NCBI RefSeq assembly: GCF_001280065.1
Contig: NZ_LGEA01000162.1
Span: 167,856-231,855 of the forward strand
Length of the DNA stretch: 64,000 nt
Source of the DNA: Streptomyces sp. NRRL B-1140
GTDB lineage: Bacteria > Actinomycetota > Actinomycetes > Streptomycetales > Streptomycetaceae
Direction of reading: 5' to 3'
Made by a program: the position numbers and the translations under genes. Shown one piece after another: positions 49,894 to 57,922 of this stretch (the stretch's first letter is position 1; every line of letters begins with the position of its first letter). The notes beneath the pieces are model-generated. The model saw only the letters and a list, made by a program, of their open reading frames with translations. It had not been told where the DNA came from and made no database searches.

Positions 49894-49947
49894 CTGAAGT
49901 TCCCCATTCTCCAAAGCCCCGCGATGGGTGCTCGGTTCGGCGCACAT

Positions 49948-49959
49948 TAACGCGCGTAG
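49948..49959. promoter_or_regulatory. Variant nucleoside-regulon operator, BMP 2 promoter
   Basis: TAACGCGCGTAG, identical to the site of BMP gene 1, with flanks ATTAACGCGCGTAGAC shared. On the minus strand TAATGT (49949-49944) is the -10 box and includes the degenerate half-site. Confidence 0.7.
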
Positions 49960-50203
49960 ACACTCCTGGGAACGGTTCGCCGCGGGGCCGTTATCCATTC
50001 GTGCCGATGGCCGGTTACGCCCTTGTGAACCACAGGATCGAACGGGGTCGAAAGGTGTAGTCGGGGACACGGCGCGTGCCTACCTCGTGACGCGCACCAG
50101 GCTGCCGTGAGGCTGCGCCGCTCGCAACCGGAGGGTCGGCCGTTGGGGCCGGGGGTGTGGCGGCCCGGGGCCGGGGCTGTGGGGGTCGAGGTCGTCGGGT
50201 CCC

Positions 50204-50591
50204 TGCGGCGCCGTCGTGGCTTGTTGCGCAGTTCCCCGCGCCCCTGAGTGACCTGTGCGGCGCCGTCGGGGCTTGTCGCGCCGTTCCCCGCGCCCCTGAG
50301 TTACCCGTGCGGCGCCGTCGGGGCTTGTCGCGCCGTTCCCCGCGCCCCTGAGTTACCCGTGCGGCGCCGTCGGGGCTTGTTGCGCCGTTCCCCGCGCGCC
50401 TGAATTGCCCGTGCGGCGCCGTCGGGGCTTGTCGCGCCGTTCCCCGCGCCCCTGAATTGCCCGTGCGGCGCCGTCGGGGCTTGTCGCGCCGTTCCCCTGC
50501 GGCGCCGTCGGGGCTTGTCGCGCCGTTCCCCGCGCCCCTGAATTGCCCGTGCGGCGCCGTCGGGGCTTGTCGCGCCGTTCCCCGCGCGCCC
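50204..50591 (+). repeat. 52-bp direct tandem repeat array, eight units
   Basis: Unit starts (TGCGGCGCCGTCG): 50204, 50256, 50308, 50360, 50412, 50464, 50498, 50550. Units are 52 bp, except the sixth (50464-50497), which is 34 bp and lacks the CGCGCCCCTGA end, and the last, which fades near 50591. Each holds a GGCGCC palindrome, GGGGCTTGTCGCGCCGTTCC, and CGCGCCCC. Sub-variants (GAGTTACCCG in early units, GAATTGCCCG in later ones) show stepwise duplication. It fills most of the 736-bp gap between BMP gene 2 and the amidohydrolase gene. Confidence 0.92.
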
Positions 50592-50629
50592 AAGAGGGGC
50601 ACGGCCGGCCCTGGTCGGAGGGGGTGGTG

Positions 50630-51874
50630 CTAGCGGAGGCCGTTGACCAGGGCCGCGGCCGTGAAGAGTTCGACTCCTACCGTGATGGCCGACTCGTCGA
50701 CGTCGAAGTCGCCCTGGTGGAGGTCACGGATGTGGCGTTCGCCGGGGGTGCGGACGCCCAGGCGGGCCATCGCGCCGGGGACGCGCTCCAGGTACCAGGA
50801 GAAGTCCTCGCCGCCGAGGCTCTGCTCGGTGCCCTCGACGGACTCGACCCCGCGGCGGGCGATCATCGCGTCGCGCAGCAGTTCGGTGACGCCGGGCTCG
50901 TTGACGACGGGCGGCACGCCGCGGACGTAGTTGATCTCCGACTTGGCGCGGTACAGATTCGCGATCTCGTCGATGGCGGCGACCACCACGTCGGGGGCCT
51001 GCCGCCACGCCTCCAGGTCGAGGCAGCGCACGGTGCCGGAGAGCTCGGCGTGCTGCGGGATCACGTTCGGCGCGTGCCCCGACTCGACGCGGCCCCAGGT
51101 GATGGCGAGCCCGCTGCGGCTGTCGAAGCGGCGGCCGACCAGCGCGGGTACGTCGGTGACGACGCGGGCGGCGGCGGTGACCAGGTCGGTGGTGAGGTGG
51201 GGGCGGGCGGTGTGGCCGCCCGGGCCGTCGAGGCCGATCTCCAGCCGGTCGCAGGCCGAGGTGATGGGGCCCTCGCGGAGTCCGATCTTGCCGGCGTCCA
51301 CCCGGGGGTCGCAGTGCACGGCGATGATGGCACCGACACCCTCCAGCGCCCCGCACTTGATGGCGTCGGCCGCGCCGCCGGGCAGCACCTCCTCGGCGGG
51401 CTGGAAGATCAGCCGCACGGGGCGGGGCAGGGCGCCCTGCCGGTGCAGCTCGGCGAGGACGAGACCGGCACCGAGCACGACGGTGGTGTGCACGTCGTGA
51501 CCGCAGGCGTGCGCGCGGTCGGGCACGGTCGAGCGGTAGGGGCACTCCGCCTTGGTGTCCGGGATGGGCAGGCCGTCGATGTCGGCCCGCAGGGCGAGCA
51601 TGCTGGGACCGCCGTCCCACTGCTCGCCCTCCACGCCGATGTCACAGACGAGTCCGGTCCCCACGGCGAGGACGCGTGGCTTGAGGCCGGCCCGCTCCAG
51701 CCGCTCCTTGATCGCGGCGGTCGTGCGGAACTCCTGGTTGCCGAGCTCCGGGTGCATGTGGAGGTCGCGCCGGAACGCGATGAGCTCGGCCCGCAGAGCG
51801 TCGGGCAGGGCACCGGGAAGCACGGCTCCGCCGGGAAGATCGACCTCGGACTCCAGTGACATCAGTGGCTTCAC
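50630..51874 (-). CDS. M20-family amidohydrolase
   Basis: 414-aa M20D peptidase/amidohydrolase, metal-dependent. FRRDLHMHPELGNQEFRTTA is near the N-terminus (about 34). MLALRADIDGLPIPDT and RAHACGHDVHTTVVLGAGLV carry the first metal ligands (about 115-125). LIFQPAEEVLPGGA has the catalytic Glu. A dimerisation segment follows (GPGGHTARPHLTTDLV), then SLGGEDFSWYLERVPG near the end. Family members cleave N-acyl amino acids or hippurate-like amides. GTG 51874 is used; ATG 51862 is possible. It stands alone between the repeat array and a methyltransferase gene; the substrate is not predictable. Confidence 0.92.
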   Translation of the reverse strand: MKPLMSLESEVDLPGGAVLPGALPDALRAELIAFRRDLHMHPELGNQEFRTTAAIKERLERAGLKPRVLAVGTGLVCDIGVEGEQWDGGPSMLALRADIDGLPIPDTKAECPYRSTVPDRAHACGHDVHTTVVLGAGLVLAELHRQGALPRPVRLIFQPAEEVLPGGAADAIKCGALEGVGAIIAVHCDPRVDAGKIGLREGPITSACDRLEIGLDGPGGHTARPHLTTDLVTAAARVVTDVPALVGRRFDSRSGLAITWGRVESGHAPNVIPQHAELSGTVRCLDLEAWRQAPDVVVAAIDEIANLYRAKSEINYVRGVPPVVNEPGVTELLRDAMIARRGVESVEGTEQSLGGEDFSWYLERVPGAMARLGVRTPGERHIRDLHQGDFDVDESAITVGVELFTAAALVNGLR

Positions 51875-52160
51875 CCTTTGAAGGGTAGGGCGCCCGGGCG
51901 GTCGATCGACCCTGGATCAACAAAACTTCAACCCGATAGGGGAAGAAAATATGATCGCCCGGCGCATAGCTATCAAGTGGGATGGGTAAACTCGCCTGCC
52001 TTTTGGGCCGGACCGGGCCATCCACCCCCCAGAGTGTGACTTCGACCACATCGACGCCACGACTCCGGTATCCATCCATCCTCTCCACGGATACCACGCC
52101 GTGCGCGGTGAACACCGGCGTGTTCATCTGCCGGACGCGCGCCCCGCTAGTGTGCGCCTC

Positions 52161-52850
52161 GTGCGCGCCCCCGATTTTGTCGAGTCCACGCAGCTCTCGT
52201 ACGACGCCATCGCCGAGGCCTATGCTGCCGAACATCCCGACAGCCTGGCCGGAAGACCACTGGAGCGGGCGCTGCTGTCGGCCTTCGTGGAGCTGGTCCG
52301 GGCGCCGGGGGTGCCCGGGCGCCCGCCGGTCGCGGACATCGGCAGCGGGCCGGGTTACGTGACGGCGCGGCTGCACGAGGCCGGGCTGCCGGTGTTCGGG
52401 GTCGACGCGTCGCCCCGCATGGTGGCCCTGGCCCGGCGCGCCCACCCGGAGCTGCGCTTCCACGTCGGTTCGATGACGGCCCTGGACCTGCCGGAGGCGA
52501 CGCTCGGCGGGATCGTCGCGCTCTACTCGATCATCCACGTGCCGGACGAACACCTGCCGTCCGTCTTCGCCGGGTTCCGCCGCGTCCTGCTGCCGGGGGC
52601 GCCGGTGCTGCTCGGCTTCCAGTCCGGGGACGAGGACGGGCACCAGCGCCTGACCGAGCGCTTCGGGCGGGAGATCTCGCTCGACTACTACTGGCGCACG
52701 CCCGACACGGTCGCCGGGCACCTCACCCGGGCGGGCCTGGACCTCCGTGCACGTGTCCTGCGCGAGCCGGAGGCCGGGGAGAAGCTGCCGCGCGCCTTTC
52801 TGCTGGCGCGCAGGCCGCCGGTGGACGAGGTGCCCGCGGCGGACGGCTAG
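52161..52850 (+). CDS. Class I SAM-dependent methyltransferase
   Basis: 229 aa. AdoMet motif I VADIGSGPGYVTARLHEAGL (about residues 50-69), motif II VFGVDASPRMVALARRA, FHVGSMTALDLPEATLGGIV and YSIIHVPDEHLPSVFAGFRR follow the standard fold. The leading LSYDAIAEAYAAEHPDSLAG is common in these small-molecule methyltransferases. GTG 52161 is chosen because TAGTGT (52148-52153) lies 7 nt upstream, a leaderless arrangement. Target unknown. The 286-bp region before it shows no repeat or further gene. Confidence 0.88.
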   Translation: MRAPDFVESTQLSYDAIAEAYAAEHPDSLAGRPLERALLSAFVELVRAPGVPGRPPVADIGSGPGYVTARLHEAGLPVFGVDASPRMVALARRAHPELRFHVGSMTALDLPEATLGGIVALYSIIHVPDEHLPSVFAGFRRVLLPGAPVLLGFQSGDEDGHQRLTERFGREISLDYYWRTPDTVAGHLTRAGLDLRARVLREPEAGEKLPRAFLLARRPPVDEVPAADG

Positions 52851-52893
52851 GAGGGCCTGTCGTTCGGGCCGCCGTCCGGTCCGGCTCCCGTTC

Positions 52894-54099
52894 CTAGCCG
52901 GCCGCCACCGCTCCCGGTGTCCCCGCCTGGCCGGGCAGGCCCGACGGGGGTGAGGGGGCGGTGAGACGAGCCGTGTGCGCCGGTCCCGTGGGATCGGCCG
53001 GCTCCACCGTGCTCCGGTGCGGCGGCTCCGGCACGGGCCCCGGGGCCGTCGGCGAGAGCCGGTGCACGTCCCGGGCCGTTCCCGTCACCCCGGACAGGAA
53101 GCCCTGGGCGCGCGGGGAGGCGTTCTCGGTCAGCCAGGCGGGGTCGATGTCGCAGACCGCGACGCGTACCTCCGTGCCGGACAGGGCGAGGGGGAGGGTG
53201 TGGACGACGGTGGAGGGGAAGCTGAGGATCGTCCGGCCTATGGGGCCGCGGCGGGCGATCAGTTCGAGCGGGAGCTCGGGGCGGACGATCTCCAGGCCGG
53301 TCCCGGCCGCGAGGCGGTGGAGCTTGTCCGTGCTCTCGCGGCGGTGGGCGAAGTAGCGGGTGGCGCCGTGGGCCCTGGCCAGGGCGTGGACGGCCTGCAG
53401 ATAACGGCCGTCGTCCACCACGCCGGTCTCCACCAGGGACGTGCCGACCAGGTCGGCGCCCTTGGTGATCCGGGGCGGGCCGAAGCGGGCCCGGGTCCAG
53501 GCGAAGGCGTTGGCGCTCACCGTGACGCCCGCCGGGGTCTCCTCCATCGGCATGGAGGAGAAGATCTCGATGCGGCGGCGGTCGCCGGGCGTCAGCCGGC
53601 GGCGTGCCGAGGCCGACACCGGCGCGAAGATCACGTCCCGCGGGCCGGGGCGGCCGCCCTTGCGGTGCCAGCGCACCAGTCGTTCGCCGCGGGCCAGCTG
53701 CCCGACGAACTCCATCGTCGCCGTGCCGTCGTCGACGACGACGAGGTCACGGGCACGGGTGATCGTCAGCAGCAGCTGGACGTAGCGGGAGAAGGGGTCC
53801 CCCAGCACGACCCGGCGTGCCCTGCGGAGCAGGCCGGTCAGGCCGCCGATGGTCTGGAAGGGCGCCAGCGGTCCGCCGCGTGCTTCCTCCCAGCGGACCT
53901 CGTGCCCCTCGTCGCGGGCCAGGTCGGACATCCGCCGCAGCTGGCCGCGTGTCATCGGGTCGACGGGCGACAGCACCACGAGGGTGAGCCCCACGCCGGG
54001 GGCGTGCGCATGCGCCCACTCCAGCACGTTCAGCAGCTGTACCGGGCTCTCGACGAAGGCGAGAGTGTGGGGGCCGGCGTTCCCGGCGCGGGGGCTCAT
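52894..54099 (-). CDS. Glycosyltransferase-like protein of the nonulosonate cluster
   Basis: 401 aa. MSPRAGNAGPHTLAFVESPV, QLLNVLEWAHAH resembles the start of sialyltransferase-like proteins (F-x-E-S-P-x-Q-L). LVVVDDGTATMEFVGQLARG, RYFAHRRES and EIVRPELPLELIARRGPIGR, TILSFPSTVVHTLPLAL contain the R/H-R-E and S-x-S/T-style segments of polysialyl/sialyltransferase folds. ATG 54099 is used. The C-terminal about 70 residues are Pro/Ala-rich. It directly follows the NeuB-type gene and likely transfers or polymerises the nonulosonate. Exact family uncertain. Confidence 0.75.
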   Translation of the reverse strand: MSPRAGNAGPHTLAFVESPVQLLNVLEWAHAHAPGVGLTLVVLSPVDPMTRGQLRRMSDLARDEGHEVRWEEARGGPLAPFQTIGGLTGLLRRARRVVLGDPFSRYVQLLLTITRARDLVVVDDGTATMEFVGQLARGERLVRWHRKGGRPGPRDVIFAPVSASARRRLTPGDRRRIEIFSSMPMEETPAGVTVSANAFAWTRARFGPPRITKGADLVGTSLVETGVVDDGRYLQAVHALARAHGATRYFAHRRESTDKLHRLAAGTGLEIVRPELPLELIARRGPIGRTILSFPSTVVHTLPLALSGTEVRVAVCDIDPAWLTENASPRAQGFLSGVTGTARDVHRLSPTAPGPVPEPPHRSTVEPADPTGPAHTARLTAPSPPSGLPGQAGTPGAVAAG

Positions 54100-54145
54100 C
54101 GAGGTACGACCGTCCCGTCGTAAGGGGGTTGTGGGGGTGGTGCGT

Positions 54146-55084
54146 TCAGACGCCGACCGGCTCGCCCGCCGCCGTGGCGATCTCCGCCTCGGCGACCACA
54201 CCGGCGACGCGGCGCAGCTTCTTCATCGGGCCCAGCTCGGACTCGTAGACCTTCTTGACGCCGTCGCCGAGGGAGGCCTCGATGGTGCGGATGTCGCGGA
54301 CGAGGCGGGTCAGGCCCTGCGGCTCCACGGAGGCGGCCTGGTCGGAGCCCCACATGGCGCGGTCGAGGGTGATGTGGCGCTCGACGAAGGTGGCGCCGAG
54401 GGCGACGGCGGCGAGGGTGGTCTGCAGGCCGGTCTCGTGGCCGGAGTAGCCGATCGGGACGTTCGGGTACTCGGCCTGGAGGGTGTTGATGACGCGGAGG
54501 TTGAGCTCCTCGGCCTTCGCCGGGTACGTCGAGGTGGCGTGGCAGAGCAGGATGTTCTCGCTGCCCAGGACCTCGACGGCGTGACGGATCTGCTTCGGCG
54601 TCGACATGCCGGTGGAGAGGATGATCGTGCGGCCGGTGGCCCGCAGGGCGCGCAGCAGCTCGTCGTCCGTGAGGGAGGCGGAGGCGACCTTGTGGGCGGG
54701 GACGTCGAACTTCTCCAGGAAGGCGACGGCCTCGGTGTCCCACGGGGAGGCGAACCAGTCGATGCCCTTCTTCTTGCAGTAGGCATCGATCTGGCCGTAC
54801 TCCTCCTCGCCGAACTCCACGCGGTGGCGGTAGTCGATGTACGTCATGCGGCCCCAGGGGGTGTCGCGCTCGATGTCCCACTGGTCGCGCGGGGTGCAGA
54901 TCTCCGGGGTGCGCTTCTGGAACTTGACCGCGTCGCAGCCGGCCTCGGCGGCGGCGTCGATGAGCTTGAAGGCGTTCTCGATGTCGCCGTTGTGGTTGAT
55001 GCCGATCTCGCCGGTGACGTAGACGGGGCGGCCGGGGCCGGCCTCGCGCGTACCGAACTTGCGGATGCGGGAGTTGTTGCTCAT
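54146..55084 (-). CDS. NeuB-type nonulosonate (probably Kdn/sialate) synthase without SAF domain
   Basis: 312 aa. Condenses PEP with a hexose (phosphate) to a nine-carbon ketoacid. Family motifs: VYVTGEIGINHNGDIENAFK (about 19-38), CDAVKFQKRTPE, IDWFASPWDTEAVAFLEKFD, KVASASLTDDELLRAL, ILSTGMSTPKQI, HATSTYPAKAEELNL, IGYSGHETG and ERHITLDRAMWGSDQAASVE. It ends about 35-60 residues short of E. coli NeuB; the C-terminal antifreeze-like (SAF) domain that completes the active site is absent. ATG 55084 follows AAGGAA. Close to the S. coelicolor locus SCO4881 as I recall it; product identity (Kdn) is inferred. Confidence 0.92.
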   Translation of the reverse strand: MSNNSRIRKFGTREAGPGRPVYVTGEIGINHNGDIENAFKLIDAAAEAGCDAVKFQKRTPEICTPRDQWDIERDTPWGRMTYIDYRHRVEFGEEEYGQIDAYCKKKGIDWFASPWDTEAVAFLEKFDVPAHKVASASLTDDELLRALRATGRTIILSTGMSTPKQIRHAVEVLGSENILLCHATSTYPAKAEELNLRVINTLQAEYPNVPIGYSGHETGLQTTLAAVALGATFVERHITLDRAMWGSDQAASVEPQGLTRLVRDIRTIEASLGDGVKKVYESELGPMKKLRRVAGVVAEAEIATAAGEPVGV

Positions 55085-55097
55085 GGCGAAGAGTTCC

Positions 55098-56342
55098 TTA
55101 CTTGGTGAGGGAATCGAGAGAGGGGCCGAGGATCCAGCTGGCGATCTCCCGGATCGCGCCGTCACCGCCGGGGACGGTGGTGACCGCGCGTGCGGCGCCG
55201 CGCACGACGTCGTGGGCGCTCGCGACCGCCACGGGCCAGCCCACGAGGGCGAAGCACGGGAGGTCATTGACGTCGTTGCCGACGTAGAGCACGCGCTCCG
55301 GCGCGATGCCCTGCTCCTCGCACCACTGCTTGAGGGCGAGGTCCTTGCGGTCGATGCCGTGCAGCACCGGGAGCTTGAGCTTCCGGGCCCGGGCGGCGAC
55401 CACAGGGTTCTGTTCCGTGGACAGGATCAGCATCTTCAGGCCGCTCCTGCGGAGGGCCGCGATGCCGAGTCCGTCCCCGCGGTGCACGGAGACGAACTCC
55501 CGTCCGTCGGAGTCGACCAGCACCCGGTCGTCGGTCTGGGTGCCGTCGAAGTCGAGGACGACCGCGTCGATGTCGTCGGCGGCCGGGAGGGCGCCGGGCC
55601 GGTTCGCGTCGAAGAGCGGCGCGAGGGCCCGGGCGCGGGCGAGGTCGTGCGGGTCGTCGATCTCCAGCACGCGGGCCGGGTCGGTCCGGACGAGTTCGGT
55701 GTGTCCGAAGAAGCGGTGCCGGTGCTCGCGGAAGCCCGCCGCGTCCATGGCGTAGGCGGCGCCGGTCTCCAGCAGGTCCTGGGGGCGGTCCTGGCGGCGG
55801 GGCCGGAAGGACTTGTCGTGGTTGACGCCGTATCCGCCGCTCACCTCCCCGGAGGTGGCCTCGGTGTCGGCGTCCCGCCAGATGAACCCGTGGAACGGGG
55901 CCACGGTCACCGCGGTGTCGGCGCCGTTCTCGGCGATCGCGCCCGCCACCCCGTCGATGTCCTCGCGGACGAGGAACGGGCTGGTGCACTGCACGAGCAG
56001 GACCACGTCCACCGGCGCCCCGTGCAGGGCCTCGTGGGCGTCCATGGCGTGCAGGACGGCGGCCTCGGAGGTGGCGGTGTCGCCGGCGATGGCGGCGGGT
56101 CGCAGCACGACCTCGGCACCGGCCTCGCGGGCGGCGGCCGCGATGGCCTGGTCGTCGGTGGAGACCACGACGTCCGTCACCAGCCGGGCCGACCGGCACT
56201 CTCGCACCGCCCGCGCCACCAGCGGGACACCGCCGACGGGGAGGAGGTTCTTCGCGGGCACGCCCTTGGATCCGCCGCGCGCGGGGATCACCGCGAGCAC
56301 GCGGCGCACGGAGGCGCCTCGGCCCGCTTCCGGGTGGGACAT
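55098..56342 (-). CDS. CMP-nonulosonate synthetase fused to KdsC-type HAD phosphatase
   Basis: 414 aa. The N-terminal half is an acylneuraminate cytidylyltransferase: VLAVIPARGGSKGVPAKNLL (about 15-34), [20 protein letters not shown] and LVQCTSPFLVREDIDG. The C-terminal half (about 245-414) is a HAD/KdsC-like phosphatase: VVLDFDGTQTDDRVLVDSDG with the nucleophile and acid Asp, ILSTEQNPVVAARARKL, and YVGNDVNDLPCFALVGWPVA. One chain can therefore dephosphorylate the 9-phosphate and activate the acid with CTP. ATG 56342 follows AAGGAG. It ends 13 bp before the NeuB-type gene and is co-transcribed with it. Confidence 0.93.
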   Translation of the reverse strand: MSHPEAGRGASVRRVLAVIPARGGSKGVPAKNLLPVGGVPLVARAVRECRSARLVTDVVVSTDDQAIAAAAREAGAEVVLRPAAIAGDTATSEAAVLHAMDAHEALHGAPVDVVLLVQCTSPFLVREDIDGVAGAIAENGADTAVTVAPFHGFIWRDADTEATSGEVSGGYGVNHDKSFRPRRQDRPQDLLETGAAYAMDAAGFREHRHRFFGHTELVRTDPARVLEIDDPHDLARARALAPLFDANRPGALPAADDIDAVVLDFDGTQTDDRVLVDSDGREFVSVHRGDGLGIAALRRSGLKMLILSTEQNPVVAARARKLKLPVLHGIDRKDLALKQWCEEQGIAPERVLYVGNDVNDLPCFALVGWPVAVASAHDVVRGAARAVTTVPGGDGAIREIASWILGPSLDSLTK

Positions 56343-56377
56343 GGGGTCTACTCCTTGGGCAGGGGTCTCGGGGCGGC

Positions 56378-57724
56378 TCACAGCTCGCCCATCCGCCGGA
56401 TGACGGGCGCCACGCGCTGCACGCCGTGGCGGTAGGCGCCGCGCGCCGCCCGGCGCACGATCTGCCGGACCGCTCCGGGGTCCTTGTCGGCGGCGGGCGC
56501 GCCGGGCAGCGGGGTGCCGTCCGGACCGAGGTGGTGGCGGGCGAGGATCCCGGGCAGATAGCCGGGCGCGGTGACGGGGGTGTAGTACGGGGTCAGCGGG
56601 GGCAGGCCGCCGGGCCGGTCGAGCAGCCCGGCGATGCGCTTGCGTGCCGCGTCGAAAGCGGAGTCGTAGGAGCCGTCCGCGGCGACGCCCTGCCGGGAGA
56701 CCCACTCCTCGTCGGGCACGGGCCGGTGTCCGGCGTCGAGCTGGTCCCAGGAGGCGAGGCAGCCGGAGCCCACGAAGTGGTGGTTGCCGAGCGATTCGCG
56801 GATGCCGAGGTCGGTCAGGACGACGGTCGGGATGCGGCGGTGCAGTGACTCCAGGGCGGCCGTGGAGCTGACCGTCACCAGCAGGTCGGTCCGGTCGAGG
56901 ACCTCGCCCATGTTGCCGTACACCAGGCTGAAGTTGGCGGGCGGATCGAGGCGCTGCACCAGCTTCTGGTAGGGCAACTCCTCGATGTGGGTGGTGTGTT
57001 CGCCCGGCTTGGAGCGCAGCTTCAGCAGCACTTCGCGCTCGGGGTGCCTGCGGGCGTGCTGCACCAGCCGGTTCAGCAGGTACGTACGGTCCTTGCGGCT
57101 GTCCGGGACGGAGGGCTGGGCGGCGAACACGACCGTGTAGGGCGTGTGTTCGCCTTCGTAGGCCGCGCCGCCGAGGAACGGCAGGGCCACCTCGGTCACC
57201 GCGGAGGCGTCGGCGCCCACTCCCTCGTAGACGGCCCGAAAACGGTCCGCGTCCTGGCGGGAGTTGGCGAGGACCAGGTCCGCGCCGTGCCGCAGCAGCA
57301 GACCGTCGGCGAGCTTCTCGTAGACGACGCCGACGTAGCCGGTGACGACGACGGGCCGCGAGGCGCGGTGCTCCCAGACGCGTGCCAGGCCGTGCAGCAT
57401 CGCCTGCACACCGCCGCCGACCAGGGAGAGGACCAGGACGTCGTAGTCCCCCTCGGCCATGGCGCGCAGGAACTCGACCGCGGTGACCTCCCGCAGCGAG
57501 TCGGCGCGTACGCCCACTTCCCGGAGCTGGCGCGGGGTGGGCGTCGCCCGGCCGCGCAGCAGGAATCCGTCGAGGAGGGGGCCGGCTTGCGCGGCTTCGC
57601 GCGGCGCGGTTTCCATGGACGGTCCCGGGGCGATGCGGTCCGCGGTCAGCGCACCCCATTTCCATCGGGTGTCGCTGTCCGCGAGGACGGCGATTCGCGG
57701 GCGCTTCGGTGTACTTGCTGGCAC
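56378..57724 (-). CDS. DUF6716-type putative glycosyltransferase
   Basis: 448 aa. RPRIAVLADSDTRWKWGALT starts a GT-B-like N-terminal domain. VLVLSLVGGGVQAMLHGLAR, VTGYVGVVYEKLADGLLLRH, GADLVLANSRQDADRFR and the C-terminal DLLVTVSSTAALESLHRRIP, TVVLTDLGIRESLGNHHFVG resemble the nucleotide-binding half of GT-B enzymes and the CDP-glycerol/polysialyl group (S-S-T-A motif). It matches, from memory, family DUF6716. First gene of the leftward nonulosonate operon and divergent from the GT2 gene across 198 bp. Acceptor and donor unknown. Confidence 0.82.
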   Translation of the reverse strand: MPASTPKRPRIAVLADSDTRWKWGALTADRIAPGPSMETAPREAAQAGPLLDGFLLRGRATPTPRQLREVGVRADSLREVTAVEFLRAMAEGDYDVLVLSLVGGGVQAMLHGLARVWEHRASRPVVVTGYVGVVYEKLADGLLLRHGADLVLANSRQDADRFRAVYEGVGADASAVTEVALPFLGGAAYEGEHTPYTVVFAAQPSVPDSRKDRTYLLNRLVQHARRHPEREVLLKLRSKPGEHTTHIEELPYQKLVQRLDPPANFSLVYGNMGEVLDRTDLLVTVSSTAALESLHRRIPTVVLTDLGIRESLGNHHFVGSGCLASWDQLDAGHRPVPDEEWVSRQGVAADGSYDSAFDAARKRIAGLLDRPGGLPPLTPYYTPVTAPGYLPGILARHHLGPDGTPLPGAPAADKDPGAVRQIVRRAARGAYRHGVQRVAPVIRRMGEL

Positions 57725-57909
57725 GTCGAAGACGCTAGGAAGCGAATCCTAGGTATGGCGGAACCGCGACTCAACGAAAAGTTAACAACAGCCCACCGAG
57801 AGCCGAACTGGCCTGCCGGCAGGCGGGAAGTACACGCGGTGCACCGTTCTGACACATTCAGTTCACCCGGTGTACCTTCATCGGAAAGTTCCGCTGCCGG
57901 GCGGCCTCC

Positions 57910-57915
57910 TAACGT
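57910..57915 (+). promoter_or_regulatory. Leaderless -10 box for the GT2 gene
   Basis: TAACGT lies 7 nt before GTG 57923, matching the TANNNT spacing seen at other leaderless genes here. The surrounding region 57725-57922 is AT-richer than its neighbours, as expected of a divergent promoter. Confidence 0.5.
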
Positions 57916-57922
57916 TTTGCGG

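Noticed and set aside
50204..50591. CRISPR array
   Set aside because: The units abut directly with no unique spacers and no cas genes; it is a simple tandem repeat.
53849..55108. 419-codon plus-strand frame opposite the NeuB-type gene
   Set aside because: Shadow composition (Asp/Gly/Val/Leu) and fully antisense to well-conserved sialate genes.
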